Positions 41,201 through 50,934 of a stretch of 64,000 bases of DNA are shown one piece after another. Position numbers and translations under genes: made by a program. The notes beneath the pieces are model-generated. The model saw nothing but the letters and a program-made list of their open reading frames with translations, made no database searches and was not told the DNA's origin. Numbering within the stretch: position 1 is the first letter of the stretch; every line of letters starts with the position of its first letter. The stretch is from contig VXAA01000964.1 of the NCBI GenBank assembly GCA_013399115.1, positions 124,001-188,000 on the forward strand. The letters run 5' to 3'. Source of the stretch: Anseranas semipalmata (Eukaryota > Chordata > Aves > Anseriformes > Anseranatidae).

Positions 41201-44200
41201 TTGTCCATATAGTTGCCTGTCCTTCCAAGGGGAGGTCTGTCTGCACTGTCCACAGCTGCTGCTTCTAGTAATCCAAACCCAAAAGATCTTCGGGGTCCTT
41301 GTTGATCCTCAGCTGGCCTACAGCTACCTCCCGCTACTTTGGATTTCTAATCAAAAACTTGCAGGGCAACGTTATCCTGAATAATGGAGGGGATTTCTCC
41401 CTTCCCCAAGGAAAAGCTGAGAGAATTATACATTTTGTCTTCTTGTGTTATTTCTTCCTCTCTTCTTCTAATTCTTACAGCAGAAGCTGTCTTTTATCTC
41501 TGCCTGTTCTGGGCTTATTAGTGTTTCCAGGTCTCTGACTCCTTTGTTGGTCAGAAGGCCCTTTGGCCAAGGTTTATAATAACAAGGCTTTAAATTGCAC
41601 TGCTGTGAGCATCTGAGCTTAGCACCCAAGGAAAGAAACAAAAACCTGTATCTGCAAGTCACTGCTTGCGCTTTCCTTAATGGATATTGCATCGGTTGTT
41701 GAATAGCCTAACTACAAAGGGAGCTCAGGCTAAAGGCATATCCCTATGACACAATCTTCCAGTAAAAAACTCTATGTGATGAACAGTAGTGGGATCATTC
41801 TTACTGAATATGGTCAGGATTTTGCAATCAAATTGTTTCCTTAAGACCTTTGGCTTAAGAAAATGCTTGTTTGTGTAATTCAAAATTTGATAACTACAGA
41901 AAACCCTATTGCATATAATTAATTTACAGATCATAACATTTACATGTTTTACAGAGGCCTGGAAATGATTGAGATTCCAAATATAAATGCAAGAATGTTC
42001 CAGCATATGAGGAACCTCTCCCACATGTATGTATGCAAAATAAAAGAAGGAATAATGATTTTTTTTTTTCATGCAAAAATGTCCAAAACCATCCCAGGTT
42101 GCTTTTCCATGTTACTTCAACAAGGAGCCCAATTTCTGGAAAAATGGATTACATGTTTTAATATTTTAAACAGAGAATGGAAACAGGCTTCTCATTTAGT
42201 TCCCTCATTTCTAGATTGTATCACATCATTTCTTTTTCTGCCCCTAACACTTCTTTGTCTGGATGAAATGGAATAAACGAAACTGGTTGCTTACTTGGGA
42301 GCTCCTGTAACCTTAAGCTTAGGAGGCAGAAGTAGAATATGTCATTCAAGTGCATCAAAATTGGGAACTGAGTTAGGAAACAGAAAAATAATTATATTTT
42401 ATACATGAGTAAAAGCCATACCTGTCAGTAGATAAGATATACAGCTATACATGTATGTATATATGTGTGCTATACAGCTATTTTATCTTGCTATCATAAA
42501 ACATTTTTTCCCTTCACAGTATGTCACACCTGGATGCCAGAAACACTGGGTGCCTCTGAACTGCAATCGCTGATTTGAGGCTAAGGGCTTTAGGAGCATC
42601 ACACTTTCATGTATATACTGAAATGCCTCTTGCCTCTTTAAATATTTAAAATGTCCTTCTTGATGAGAAATCTTCATATATCATTGTCTATGCAAGTCAC
42701 AATTCTATCATATTAGAATTTTATTCGCAGATCTATCCTTCATGTTTTTATATTTGATATGCTTTTTTGTTATTCATCAGTACCATTTCACAAATAAAAT
42801 GGAAAGTTTTTGAATTGCCAATACAAGAACTGGATTTGATTTTTGATATTTTTGTTTCTTTAACACTGGATTACTATGCAGTAGTTCTGCAATATAAAAA
42901 GAAGCATTTATAGTCAGGCTTAACTTTAAACATTCTTATTTCCAGTATTCAGAAAACACTAGAACATATTTTTAAACCTTCCAGAAGTCAGCGGGCTGTA
43001 AGGATACAGTTCAAAACAACCATGTTCTTGCAGGCTTTACTCTGTTAGAGCCTTTATGCCCCATCCCACAAGACTTCTTTATGAAAGTGCTGCCACTGAA
43101 ACAGAGAAATATTTATATGAGTAATGGTCAAGGAACTGGAATGTTTAGGATCTGATATGCTGAGATCCTTAAATGTTCATTACCAAATTTAACTCATTCC
43201 ACAGACATTCCTCAATCTGTTAACACAGACAAAATTCTTCTGCCAAGGAACAGTAAAAGATCTGCTTCTGAAGCACCTTTGCATGAAGAGCAACCACCTG
43301 CCCACCGACAACAAATTGAGAGTAGCAAAGTCCTTAAAAGGTCTGCAAAAACAAAACATGTATCAGCTCTGATCATTCCTCTCAAGTTATATATGAACAA
43401 AGGGCAATGCCCTGACTGCATACTGCAGTGAGATAAAGGAAACCAGAGGCGATTGCAACCAATACCACCAGGGCTAAGCATCGCTACCAGCGACCAAAAG
43501 GATGTGAGCTGCTAGTAAGCACCTGCTTAGTAAATCCTCCCTCGATTAAATACCTCTCACATCATATTCCTTATATGCACTAATAATTATTTTCTTAAAA
43601 TTTCTTCTTTTGCAGTTCCTTGCACATAATTGTATAACTGGTATGTAGCTGTGACTTGTATTTAACCAGCAGTATTACATGGTCATTTCTTTCCTTTCAG
43701 CTACTTCAAAAAGTTTCTCTACTGCTCCTATGCCCTCCATGTGCGAATATGCACACCGTTAACAGATGGGATTTCATCTTTTGAAGATCTCCTAGCTAAC
43801 AATGTTCTGAGAGTATTTGTGTGGGTCATAGCTTGCGTTACATGCTTTGGAAATCTTCTTGTCATTGGAATGAGATCATTTATCAAAGCAGAAAATGAGA
43901 CGCACACCATGTCCATCAAAATTTTGTGTTGTAAGTATGTATTAAAGGTATTCACAATAAGGTGATTAGTATATTAATGCACTTAATATGTTAAAGTAAT
44001 ATCAATATAGTCAATACAGTATCGTATATACTACATTACATACTACATATAATATATAACATTACATATGTCCCAATAATTTCAATTTGCATTCTGGGCG
44101 CAAATATGAGTCAATATGCTAGTTTCAAAACATTTTTGAAAATTACGCATTGTCTATTTTTGCATTATTTTCTGATATTCTAAATGAAGTGAGTGCCAGA

Positions 44201-47200
44201 AAATAGCTAAGGTCCTTCAGTTCCTTGATTTTAGGTATTCAATATGTGTACAAAGAACCTATGAAGCTTAAACATTTTACTTTATTAATTACTACTATTC
44301 ATTTCGCATTAAAGATTATGGACAAGCTAGCTAGTGTTACTCACTGTCTGATTTATTCTGTGATCATCATATGTCCTTTTTTTGGCACCAGAAGTAATAA
44401 GTGTTTCTATTATTTTTGAAGTTTGTATTTCATAATTAGTCAGAAAATGTGATCACTTCTAAACAATTGCACCATATCTTGTCCAGCAGTCATGCCCAAA
44501 TTAAGAACCCTTGAGCCAATAGAAATGTGGGACTGAATTCAGACTTTCTGTGGCCAAGTCTATTTCCTTGCCAGCTTATGGTGCAATAGGGTAACACAGT
44601 TTCCTGGCGATTAACCGTTTAAAACCATACAGGACCTATTATTACTTGCCATCTCTTTGTTTAAGTTAGCCAAGCCTGTAAAATCTGCTTTCTGACCACG
44701 TTACCTTCACACAGGAGAGATTTTTATCTTGTCTGACTTAAGATGCTTACAGTGCAGATGTCTATGAACTAGTCACTTTTAGTTCTCGTTATAGTCAATT
44801 GATTGTGCAATTTACCTAATTCTAAGAAAGACATTGAAAGCAGGTCCAGTGAATCATGTCCCAAAAGTGTCTGTTGACTTCATTAACTGTAAAGACAGCC
44901 AAGGCATGACTGGCTCATATCATCAGCTTCTTAAATGGCTGAAGTGAGGTAAAATGAATACACCTTGTTAGTAGACACATACTGTGGATGTGTAAAGTTA
45001 GAAGAGGTGAATCCCTGGCAAGATATCAGAAATCATCTGTGTATTTATTACATACTGTCATTTATTACATGGCGTCACGTAGTGCTGCAGCCCTGCCAGG
45101 TCTTCCACACTCTGCATGGGACACTTGCAGCTTGCTCCTGGCTGAAACTCTGCCATGGCTGCATCTGCACCCTGAGCAGTGCCCAAACACTGCTGCAGCC
45201 TCTCTCCAGGGCTGGATGCCTTCATGCCAAACACGGCCATTGCAGGGATTCCATATCTTGTTGTCTGCAAAGGCCACCATGCTGGCTACAGCCAGGGAGT
45301 TTGACCCAAGGTCCTTGAATAAATGCCCATGGGAGCCCCATTGGGCAACACTTCCACTCTCATAGCCTGACACCAGCTTCCGCTCATTTGTGACCAGGGG
45401 GCTCATAGCCCCATATCACATGAATTCCCAACAGTAACACAGGGTTAAATTATTCTTGTATGCCAGCTAGAGTTTGGATAAGCACAGAAGTATGCTATAC
45501 ATAAAGCATTTCTTTGCTATTTTCAGTAAAATGTGACATCTGTTTCTTAAATAGGTGCTGATTGTCTAATGGGGGTGTATTTGTTCTTCATTGGAGTTTT
45601 TGATGTTAAATACCGTGGACAGTATAAAAAATATGCTGTGCTGTGGATGGAAAGTTTACCATGTCATATCATGGGGTTCATCGCCATGCTATCTACAGAG
45701 GTCTCAGTCCTATTGCTGACATATATGACCTTGGAAAAGTATTTAGTGATTGTCTTTCCCTTCAGTAATATCCGTCCTGGAAAGCAGCAGACAATAGTGA
45801 TTCTTATATCCATATGGATTGCTGGATTTGTCATAGCAATAATCCCATTCTGGGATGAGGACTTTTTTGGAAATTATTATGGGAAAAATGGAGTTTGTTT
45901 CCCATTGAATTCTGATCAAATGGAAGAAATTGGAGGCAACAGGTATTCCCTTAGTATTTTTCTTGGTAAGTTTAATTTTTAACATGTTATCATTAGTGAT
46001 TAATATGATTTTACTAGAAAAAAAATGTCTAAAGAACACATACTCGTAGATGCACTTTTCAGCACACTATTAATGTTCTTGTTATAATAGTTCCCAAAGC
46101 CACACAAGAGGACCAGAGCCTCGTGCTGGCTGCACACTTAAAAGGGTCTGTCACCTGAAGAATTTAGCTTCTATTTTTAACAAAACACCAGTGCATGTAA
46201 CACAGAAGAGAAGGCATAGAAGGAAATAGGAATTTGGATAATAACAGTGAGATCATGCAATTACATAACTATATTTTGTGTACAACACTATGGTTTGAAA
46301 TCTTTTCATTTTCATGAATCTAATAGCAGCAGCCTTCAACTACTGCTCAGTATAGTCTTCACTGTATTGCAGGAAACTGTGATGATATAAATAATATGGG
46401 ATGAAATTTTAAACGTGTAGGTGTATGTGCATTATACTGGCAAAGAATAATGATTAAATGTATGTATATAAAACAAACTTGAAAGGAACAGAATAAAAAC
46501 AGAAACTTCAGCCTGAAATATGTATGAACTGGTTATGCTCAGCTTGAGCACTCACTCACAGCAAAGACTGAGAATTATTCAAACTGCTGCCAAATGACCT
46601 GCATTTGCAGAGCCGTATGGGTTATTTTGTCAATACACATACATTTACCGTTGATTCCTCGTTTTATCTCTTGATCTCAAGAAGACAGAAAAGCTACATA
46701 CTGAAAGATAAAAACTGTAGTTTGTTTAGAATTATATTGAGCAGAAAGTAAAAAAGGCAATACATGTCAAATCAGATTCATGTAGTGATTTCCCATCAAT
46801 AAAATTATCATGTTATGCTTGTCAGTTCTTTGAATTTGTTTTGATCCATATTTCTGAGCAAGTGCCTGTTTCAGGTGCTGGGATCTTGACAGAAACGGCT
46901 CCTTCGATGGCTCTCAGCTCTTTATTGGAGTACTCCAATACGCAGAGTTGCCATCTGATGAATTTTTACAAGTCTTGCTCTGCAACACAGCGCAGTGTGA
47001 TTAAAATCCAAGTTGCACAGCTTGCTCTGCACATGTTCTTCCATCAGAAGTTTGGGATGGATATTTATACAGAACTGAGGAAGCTCGTCTGAAATGAACA
47101 TACGCTTCAGAGTGGTTTGTCACTTTGCTAGGGAATATGTTGTTCTTTCATCACCGTGCTAGAGACCTGGAGGCGCTTTCTGTTTCAGATTTATCGCAGC

Positions 47201-49135
47201 ATTCCTAGTCAGGAGATCAGATCTCTGTGGAATCATGAACCCCCCCATACTGTGCATTAACTGTGTTTCTATAGTAACTTCTTACAACTTATTCACATCT
47301 CACTGTGTAACAGATGGGAACACGTGGTATGTGAGCAGGCTGTGTGACACTTGACAATTTTAAGGAGCTGTTCCTAACATAAAAATTATAACAAAATAAT
47401 AGAGGAGAATCAAACAGAGGAGTGGTGGGAGAAAGGGGAGAGAGGAACTATCATTTCAATGCCATTTGATTTGAATCTTGTTTCCCCACAGGTGTGAACC
47501 TGCTCGCCTTCATCATCATAGTGTTTTCCTATGTCAGCATGTTTTGTTCCATCAAAAAAACTTCCCTTCAGACATCAGAAGTGAGGAGTCACATTCGCAG
47601 GGATGTTGCTATTGCCAATCGATTTTTTTTTATTGTATTCACTGATGCCATCTGCTGGATTCCTGTCTTTGTCATTAAAATCCTCTCCTTATTCCAGGTG
47701 GAAATTCTAGGTAATGCTGTATAAGAGTGTGGTTTCTTTTGGTAAAGATTCAGTTTAAAGCAAACAGATTCTGCCAGAGGAATTCTAGCGAACCATAGGT
47801 GAAGGGGAAGTATTGCCCAAAACATCTGACTTTTTCCAGTTTCAGAAATTGAGCTTTAAAGTATATACATATAATCTTAAATCCATGTATGTACGTGAGA
47901 ACAAGAATAGGTTACCCAGCAAAGAGGTTTTCTTCTGCCGCAGCTGCAAAATCCCACAGTAGTATGTATGAATAAGTCCGTAAGTCCATCACTGACCACG
48001 CTATACCCTACCTGCCCCTGGAGGAGTTGCACACTTTCACAACTCTCCTCCACTGCACTGGTTATATGCAGCCTTGCTAGCCTGGCAGCTGATAACAGAT
48101 AACACTGTAATAAAGGTATCCTGCTTACTCATTATAATTCTACAAAAATTGATGCCTCGTGTTTGCAGAAAATTGAGTAAATAATGCCCCACATGATGAA
48201 AGGCATTAAAGAAATGTAGTAAATTGCCAATTTTCAGCCTCATTGGTGGCACTGAATTCTATTTGCATAACCAGGAAAAAAGTGATTACATGTAGGTAGT
48301 TAAAGATAAAACATGGCCATCATGAGGGTGTGCAGAAGATGTACAGCTACGGCTAGAGTGGGATTCAAGATGGTGAGGTTCATGGCCTTCTGAAAAATTA
48401 ACTTCACCCCTCTGTATTCCAGTTTCTCTTTTGCAAAATGAGAATGACAGTGGGTTTTGTAAGGCATTTTGAATCCTACTGATGAAAACTGCAATGTAAA
48501 AACTAGGTATTACTGAGGTTGATTTTACACTATGTTTTATTGAAGGGGATTTGGATTTATATTAAATACTGTCCTAAAGAGAGATGGGCTTCAGTTCATG
48601 TTTAGTGCTTTTATTAAATTCCAGTAGATAGAAAGAAAGACAGTCTCTGGTGAAAAGTTCTTTTTTTCCTCCATCTCATCAAAACCCATGGTGAGCTGAA
48701 TGAAAAACACTATGAGCAATGTTGAATTCAAACTCCTTTCTTGAAAAAATGATACTATGGTAGAATTCTGCAAAAATGACATAAAGTGACATACAGTTAA
48801 AAAAAAAAAAAGGACATAAAGTAAAATGACATAAAGATATGCTTGCTTCTTTAGTGTTCCTACAAAAGAGCATACTAAGCCTCTCATATTTTTTCCTAGA
48901 CACTGTCACTTCATGGATAGTGATTTTTGTTCTGCCAATAAACAGTGCCTTGAACCCCATTCTCTATACTCTCACAACTAGTTTCTTTAAGGAGAAGTTA
49001 AAGCAGTCACTGGGCAGTCGTCGAAGGAGGGCAATTTCCAGAACTGATGAAAAAGCCTTGGCCACTTCAGTCACGCGGACAGACAAGTCCGTCACCCATA
49101 GCTCTTCATTTAAGCTTGGACTTTTAAAAAAATAA
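21122..49135 (+). CDS. RXFP2: Relaxin family peptide receptor 2, 18 coding exons, complete
   Basis: A leucine-rich-repeat GPCR of the plasma membrane. In mammals it binds INSL3 and signals through Gs/cAMP in gubernaculum and gonad. Joined exons give 2190 nt, 729 residues plus stop; human RXFP2 is 754. Seen in order: signal peptide (1-14), LDLa module with six cysteines (28-63), linker (64-124), ten 24-residue LRRs (125-365), hinge (366-398), and seven helices. Conserved GPCR features are GN at 415-416, AD at 443-444, LEKY at 501-504, CWIP at 633-636 and NPILY at 670-674; the tail is 677-729. It is RXFP2 rather than RXFP1 because several stretches match human RXFP2 almost word for word from memory, such as [10 protein letters not shown], the segment from [10 protein letters not shown], and YRGQY. 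All introns are GT-AG and phases agree throughout. Likely N-glycosylation sequons are N37, N121 and several in the LRRs. The tail ends about a dozen residues before the human one. Start chosen at 21122 because the peptide [14 protein letters not shown] aligns with the human signal peptide. Confidence 0.95.
21165..27044 (+). other. RXFP2: RXFP2 intron 1
   Basis: The longest intron, 5.9 kb and very AT-rich, holding a (TTTA)n array at 23249-23288 and a short (AAAC)n near 23843-23862. A single N at 26801 sits at the end of a poly(T) tract. No further exon was recognised. Confidence 0.8.
23249..23288 (+). repeat. (TTTA)n microsatellite in intron 1
   Basis: Ten tandem TTTA units. Confidence 0.95.
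27045..27191 (+). CDS. RXFP2: RXFP2 coding exon 2: LDL-receptor class A module
   Basis: Encodes residues 15-63, including cysteines 28, 35, 41, 48, 54 and 63 and the acidic calcium-binding run FHCDG...[11 protein letters not shown]. The LDLa module of RXFP1/2 is needed for signalling rather than for primary ligand binding. The acceptor at 27045 follows a pyrimidine-rich tract, and the 13 residues before the first LDLa cysteine pair then match the human spacing exactly. A second in-frame acceptor at 27006 would add 13 residues. Sequon at N37-H-T. Donor GTGAGT, phase 1. Confidence 0.9.
28815..28892 (+). CDS. RXFP2: RXFP2 coding exon 3: LDLa-LRR linker
   Basis: 78 nt encoding residues 64-89, containing [19 protein letters not shown]. 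This linker between the LDLa module and the LRRs takes part in ligand-induced activation in human RXFP1 and RXFP2, and the GD.SGWA.IF core is retained. It follows a TATAG acceptor and ends at GTAAGT in phase 1. The length is a multiple of three, so skipping it would keep frame. Confidence 0.9.
29978..30083 (+). CDS. RXFP2: RXFP2 coding exon 4: cysteine-rich LRR N-cap
   Basis: 106 nt encoding residues 90-124, including [17 protein letters not shown] and then [14 protein letters not shown], the cap and first strand of the LRR domain. The split codon with exon 3 reads T|GT (Cys90), where human RXFP2 has Phe. Residue 97 is Gly, where human has Cys. The exon changes phase from 1 to 2, setting the phase used by every following LRR exon. 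Confidence 0.9.
31054..31125 (+). CDS. RXFP2: RXFP2 coding exon 5: LRR exon 1 of 10
   Basis: 72 nt, phase 2 on both sides, encoding [20 protein letters not shown] and the following VKK. It is a standard leucine-rich repeat with the L..N.I..LP..VF pattern. Acceptor TTTTAG, donor GTAAGT. Confidence 0.92.
32661..32732 (+). CDS. RXFP2: RXFP2 coding exon 6: LRR exon 2 of 10
   Basis: 72 nt, phase 2, encoding [20 protein letters not shown] and the following LQK. Phe150 and Gln152 correspond to residues that mutagenesis of human RXFP2 implicates in INSL3 binding. The donor is GTGCGT, weaker than its neighbours but still GT. Confidence 0.92.
33667..33738 (+). CDS. RXFP2: RXFP2 coding exon 7: LRR exon 3 of 10
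   Basis: 72 nt, phase 2, encoding [20 protein letters not shown] and the following LKW. Trp196, at the end of the exon, corresponds to a Trp reported as an INSL3 contact in the human receptor. Acceptor AACAG, donor GTGAGT. Confidence 0.92.
33938..33981 (+). repeat. Local 17-bp duplication in intron 7
   Basis: AGGTCTAGTTATTCTGG occurs at 33938-33954 and again at 33965-33981. Confidence 0.9.
34098..34169 (+). CDS. RXFP2: RXFP2 coding exon 8: LRR exon 4 of 10
   Basis: 72 nt, phase 2, encoding [20 protein letters not shown] and the following LVF. Ile198 and Asp200 keep the I-x-D pair on the concave ligand face. The acceptor lies in a good TTTCTTTCCAG tract, about 35 bp after a purine run. Donor GTAAGT. 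Confidence 0.92.
35370..35441 (+). CDS. RXFP2: RXFP2 coding exon 9: LRR exon 5 of 10
   Basis: 72 nt, phase 2, encoding [20 protein letters not shown] and the following INW. The exon length, phase and homology fix the acceptor at ...TTATGAAG, which has a poor pyrimidine tract, so this exon may be skipped at times; skipping would keep the frame. Donor GTAAGT. Confidence 0.9.
36120..36191 (+). CDS. RXFP2: RXFP2 coding exon 10: LRR exon 6 of 10
   Basis: 72 nt, phase 2, encoding [20 protein letters not shown] and the following LTV. Asp246 matches an Asp important for INSL3 binding in the human protein. The N-T-T sequon is shared in position with the human N-S-T. Acceptor ATTTAG, donor GTAAGT. Confidence 0.92.
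37242..37313 (+). CDS. RXFP2: RXFP2 coding exon 11: LRR exon 7 of 10
   Basis: 72 nt, phase 2, encoding [20 protein letters not shown] and the following LGE. Acceptor TTTACAG, donor GTGAGC. Confidence 0.92.
38634..38705 (+). CDS. RXFP2: RXFP2 coding exon 12: LRR exon 8 of 10
   Basis: 72 nt, phase 2, encoding [20 protein letters not shown] and the following LQK. Acceptor TTGAAG, donor GTAAGT. Only a 103-bp intron separates it from the next exon, the shortest intron of the gene. Confidence 0.92.
38809..38880 (+). CDS. RXFP2: RXFP2 coding exon 13: LRR exon 9 of 10
   Basis: 72 nt, phase 2, encoding [20 protein letters not shown] and the following LQS. It has a strong TTTCTTTCAG acceptor and a GTAAGT donor. 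N-L-S is a potential glycosylation site in the repeat. Confidence 0.92.
38881..41954 (+). other. RXFP2: RXFP2 intron 13
   Basis: A 3.1-kb intron between the ninth and tenth LRR exons. It contains a poly(A) run near 40735-40750 and unassigned, moderately GC-rich sequence around 39.8-40.2 kb and 41.1-41.3 kb. No additional LRR exon was seen. Confidence 0.75.
41955..42026 (+). CDS. RXFP2: RXFP2 coding exon 14: LRR exon 10 of 10
   Basis: 72 nt, phase 2, encoding [20 protein letters not shown] and the following LSH. The IEIPNIN..MFQ segment matches the last LRR of human RXFP2. Acceptor TTACAG, donor GTATGT. Reading through the donor stays open for some distance, but that extension has no homology support. 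Confidence 0.9.
43701..43930 (+). CDS. RXFP2: RXFP2 coding exon 15: hinge, TM1 and start of TM2
   Basis: 230 nt encoding residues 366-441. It starts with the hinge [17 protein letters not shown], whose cysteines C373 and C382 are typical of LGR-type receptors. Then come [14 protein letters not shown] and helix 1 (about 399-422, with G415-N416), and the exon ends in KILC at the start of helix 2. Acceptor TTTCAG, donor GTAAGT; phase changes from 2 to 1. Confidence 0.93.
45055..45420 (-). other. GC-rich island of unknown origin in RXFP2 intron 15
   Basis: Much richer in G+C than the surrounding intron and open in overlapping frames on both strands; the minus-strand frames reach 113 and 70 residues. 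Directly beyond it, on the minus strand, are ATAAAT-rich sequences. No family is recognised. It could be a decayed retrocopy or an unclassified repeat. Confidence 0.25.
45555..45965 (+). CDS. RXFP2: RXFP2 coding exon 16: TM2 to TM5
   Basis: 411 nt encoding residues 442-578. Contains the TM2 motif [11 protein letters not shown], the first extracellular loop with KYRGQY, Cys478 at the top of TM3 for the conserved disulfide, LEKY at the end of TM3 in place of DRY, TM4, and the second loop ending in GKNGVCFP. Acceptor AAATAG, donor GTAAGT, phase 1. Confidence 0.94.
47492..47710 (+). CDS. RXFP2: RXFP2 coding exon 17: TM5 to TM6
   Basis: 219 nt encoding residues 579-651: the inner part of TM5, the third intracellular loop including [19 protein letters not shown], and TM6 with [18 protein letters not shown], which carries the CWxP toggle motif. 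Acceptor CCCCACAG, donor GTAATG, phase 1 on both sides. Confidence 0.94.
48900..49135 (+). CDS. RXFP2: RXFP2 coding exon 18: TM7 and cytoplasmic tail
   Basis: 236 nt encoding residues 652-729 and a TAA stop at 49133-49135. TM7 contains [11 protein letters not shown]. The tail has a four-arginine patch (692-695) followed by a Ser/Thr-rich stretch and ends in [11 protein letters not shown]. The human protein continues about a dozen residues past the equivalent SSSLKLGVLNK. Acceptor TTTTCCTAG. Confidence 0.94.
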
Positions 49136-49820
49136 TTCCTGAGGATGGTGCTAACTTTCACCAATCTACAAGTGGTTGTTTCTCATCAAGATAATGGAAA
49201 CAGGACCAAACTGCCTTACAGTTGTGCTAATCTCTTTGAGATTCACATGCAGAGTTTTTTGGGGCATTACAATGTCTGTATTCATCTTCCTGGAAAATAA
49301 AACCACAACTGTTGTATTTATCATGGGAGCTTTGTATTACAGTTTGAAACACAGACGGACTGGACTGGGGCTAAAGGTGGCAATACTTTTTCTGTTATTC
49401 ATCCCTCTTCCCCAGAGGGTCAGTGCATCTGTACTTATTAGATATAGTCTTCATAGCATATATTAGTTTAAGGCAAAGGACCTTTCTAGAATGTTTGTCT
49501 CATTTGGACTGTACTACCAATTTCAGGATATATCCTCACGGAGAAGTATTTATCCCAAGGTTGGAAGTTTGGAGGCGGGGGGGGCGGGGGGATGGCCAGA
49601 ACATTCTATGCAACATGTAAATCTATATTAATCATGTAAAATTTAAGTAATATGGGGACTCTGCAGAGTGGTGAATGTCTCTTTGTGCACATAAAGTCAC
49701 TACTCAGAACTGCAAGACCTGAGTAGTGTTATTATAATATTTTAAGGTACTAAAAGTCGAGCGAACTTCCTGTGTAAGCAACAGAGCCCAGACTGAAATA
49801 AAAATTAAATAATGAAGCTC
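49136..49820 (+). other. RXFP2: Probable RXFP2 3' untranslated region
   Basis: Non-coding sequence directly after the stop. AATAAA hexamers occur at 49296-49301 and 49797-49802, with another at 50335-50340. Which one is used cannot be decided from sequence alone; the end given is just past the second. The stretch includes a G-rich run near 49577-49591. Confidence 0.4.
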
Positions 49821-50934
49821 TCAGAATGATCCTTGAAAGCAGTCAATTCAGTTTTCATTGCATCAGTTTTTATGAAGCATAGGCATCCTGGCAGCATGGG
49901 TGAGCACATGTTTGTGGGAGCATTTATGGGACTCAAGCACTTGTAAGGAGGAACAATTCACCTTTATTAGCTATGTTTTCATAACCACCTTAGATATATT
50001 TTGACTTCATTGCATATGAGCTGCCTACCTGTTATAAATAGAAGAATTAAGCTCTTAGAAAAAGAGTAAAGAAAAGCTTTCAGCAAACTTTTTTTTTTTG
50101 AATATTTACTAAAGAAAGCTCCAAAAATGTTTCAGAAGCACCTGTTCATAAATCATCCTGAAATGCTATCAAACAAAAGGAATTTTGAGCAATGAGGAAG
50201 ATCCAGAAAGGGAGAAAAAAAAATAAAAAAGTGTATGGGCTCATTGCTGAAAATAAGGAAAAGCCTGAAGAGTTAACGTTTCTCAGCTGAGATGAAGAGA
50301 CTGAAAATGTGCTTCAGGCCCAGCTGGACTGTGCAATAAAATGCATATATTTGAACCACCACAAAGGCAGGAGGTGAAGTCCAATAATAAGGTCATTGTA
50401 CTGTGTCAGTGAGCCCAACTGTGAGGTTTCGACCCAAGTATTCACATAGCACACAGTTCAGCATGGGATTCTGTGTGAAGATGTCTACATTAGCAGTTAG
50501 GTATCAGAAGATTCTCTCAGTTAGTGACCAAGTTGACCTACTTTCCAGTACTGCCTATGGATGGGTATGCCAGGGAAGGAGTAAAGCCGCCCTGCTGTTG
50601 GTACTGCAGAAGGGGTGGTCACATGCTGGGGCAGAAGTCAGAAGGTAGCATTCCCATGAGGCTGCTCTGCCACCTAGGATAGTTGTTGCCTCTGCGGGCA
50701 GAGGTGCTGCCAGCTACGGATCAGCCAGATTTCATATGGTGGCCCTGGAGAGCACTGGAAAGGCAAGTTTCTCCCGTGCACCCACTCCTGACATACCAAC
50801 TGTTGTATCTCTGTAGCAACCCATGAGCATTACAGTGGCTAAATAGCGGAGATGGAAGAGGAAATTGGTCTTGAGCAAGTTTTTGAGCTCTTCCCTAAGA
50901 CAATGTAGACGCAACTTGTCATGTCCCAGTATTG
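49821..50934. other. Downstream flank, no gene recognised
   Basis: AT-rich DNA with an AATAAA at 50335-50340 that could serve a longer RXFP2 3' UTR. No exon recognised. Confidence 0.4.

Noticed and set aside
41944..42276. 110-codon ORF starting before LRR exon 10 and running past its donor
   Set aside because: Only 41955-42026 matches RXFP2; the extension reads intron.
47930..48060. Possible CR1 remnant in intron 17
   Set aside because: A few words resemble CR1 antisense sequence, but the similarity is not sustained.
43701..49135. RXFP1 (LGR7) or another LGR as the identity
   Set aside because: LDLa, hinge and transmembrane segments match RXFP2 wording much more closely than what I recall of RXFP1.
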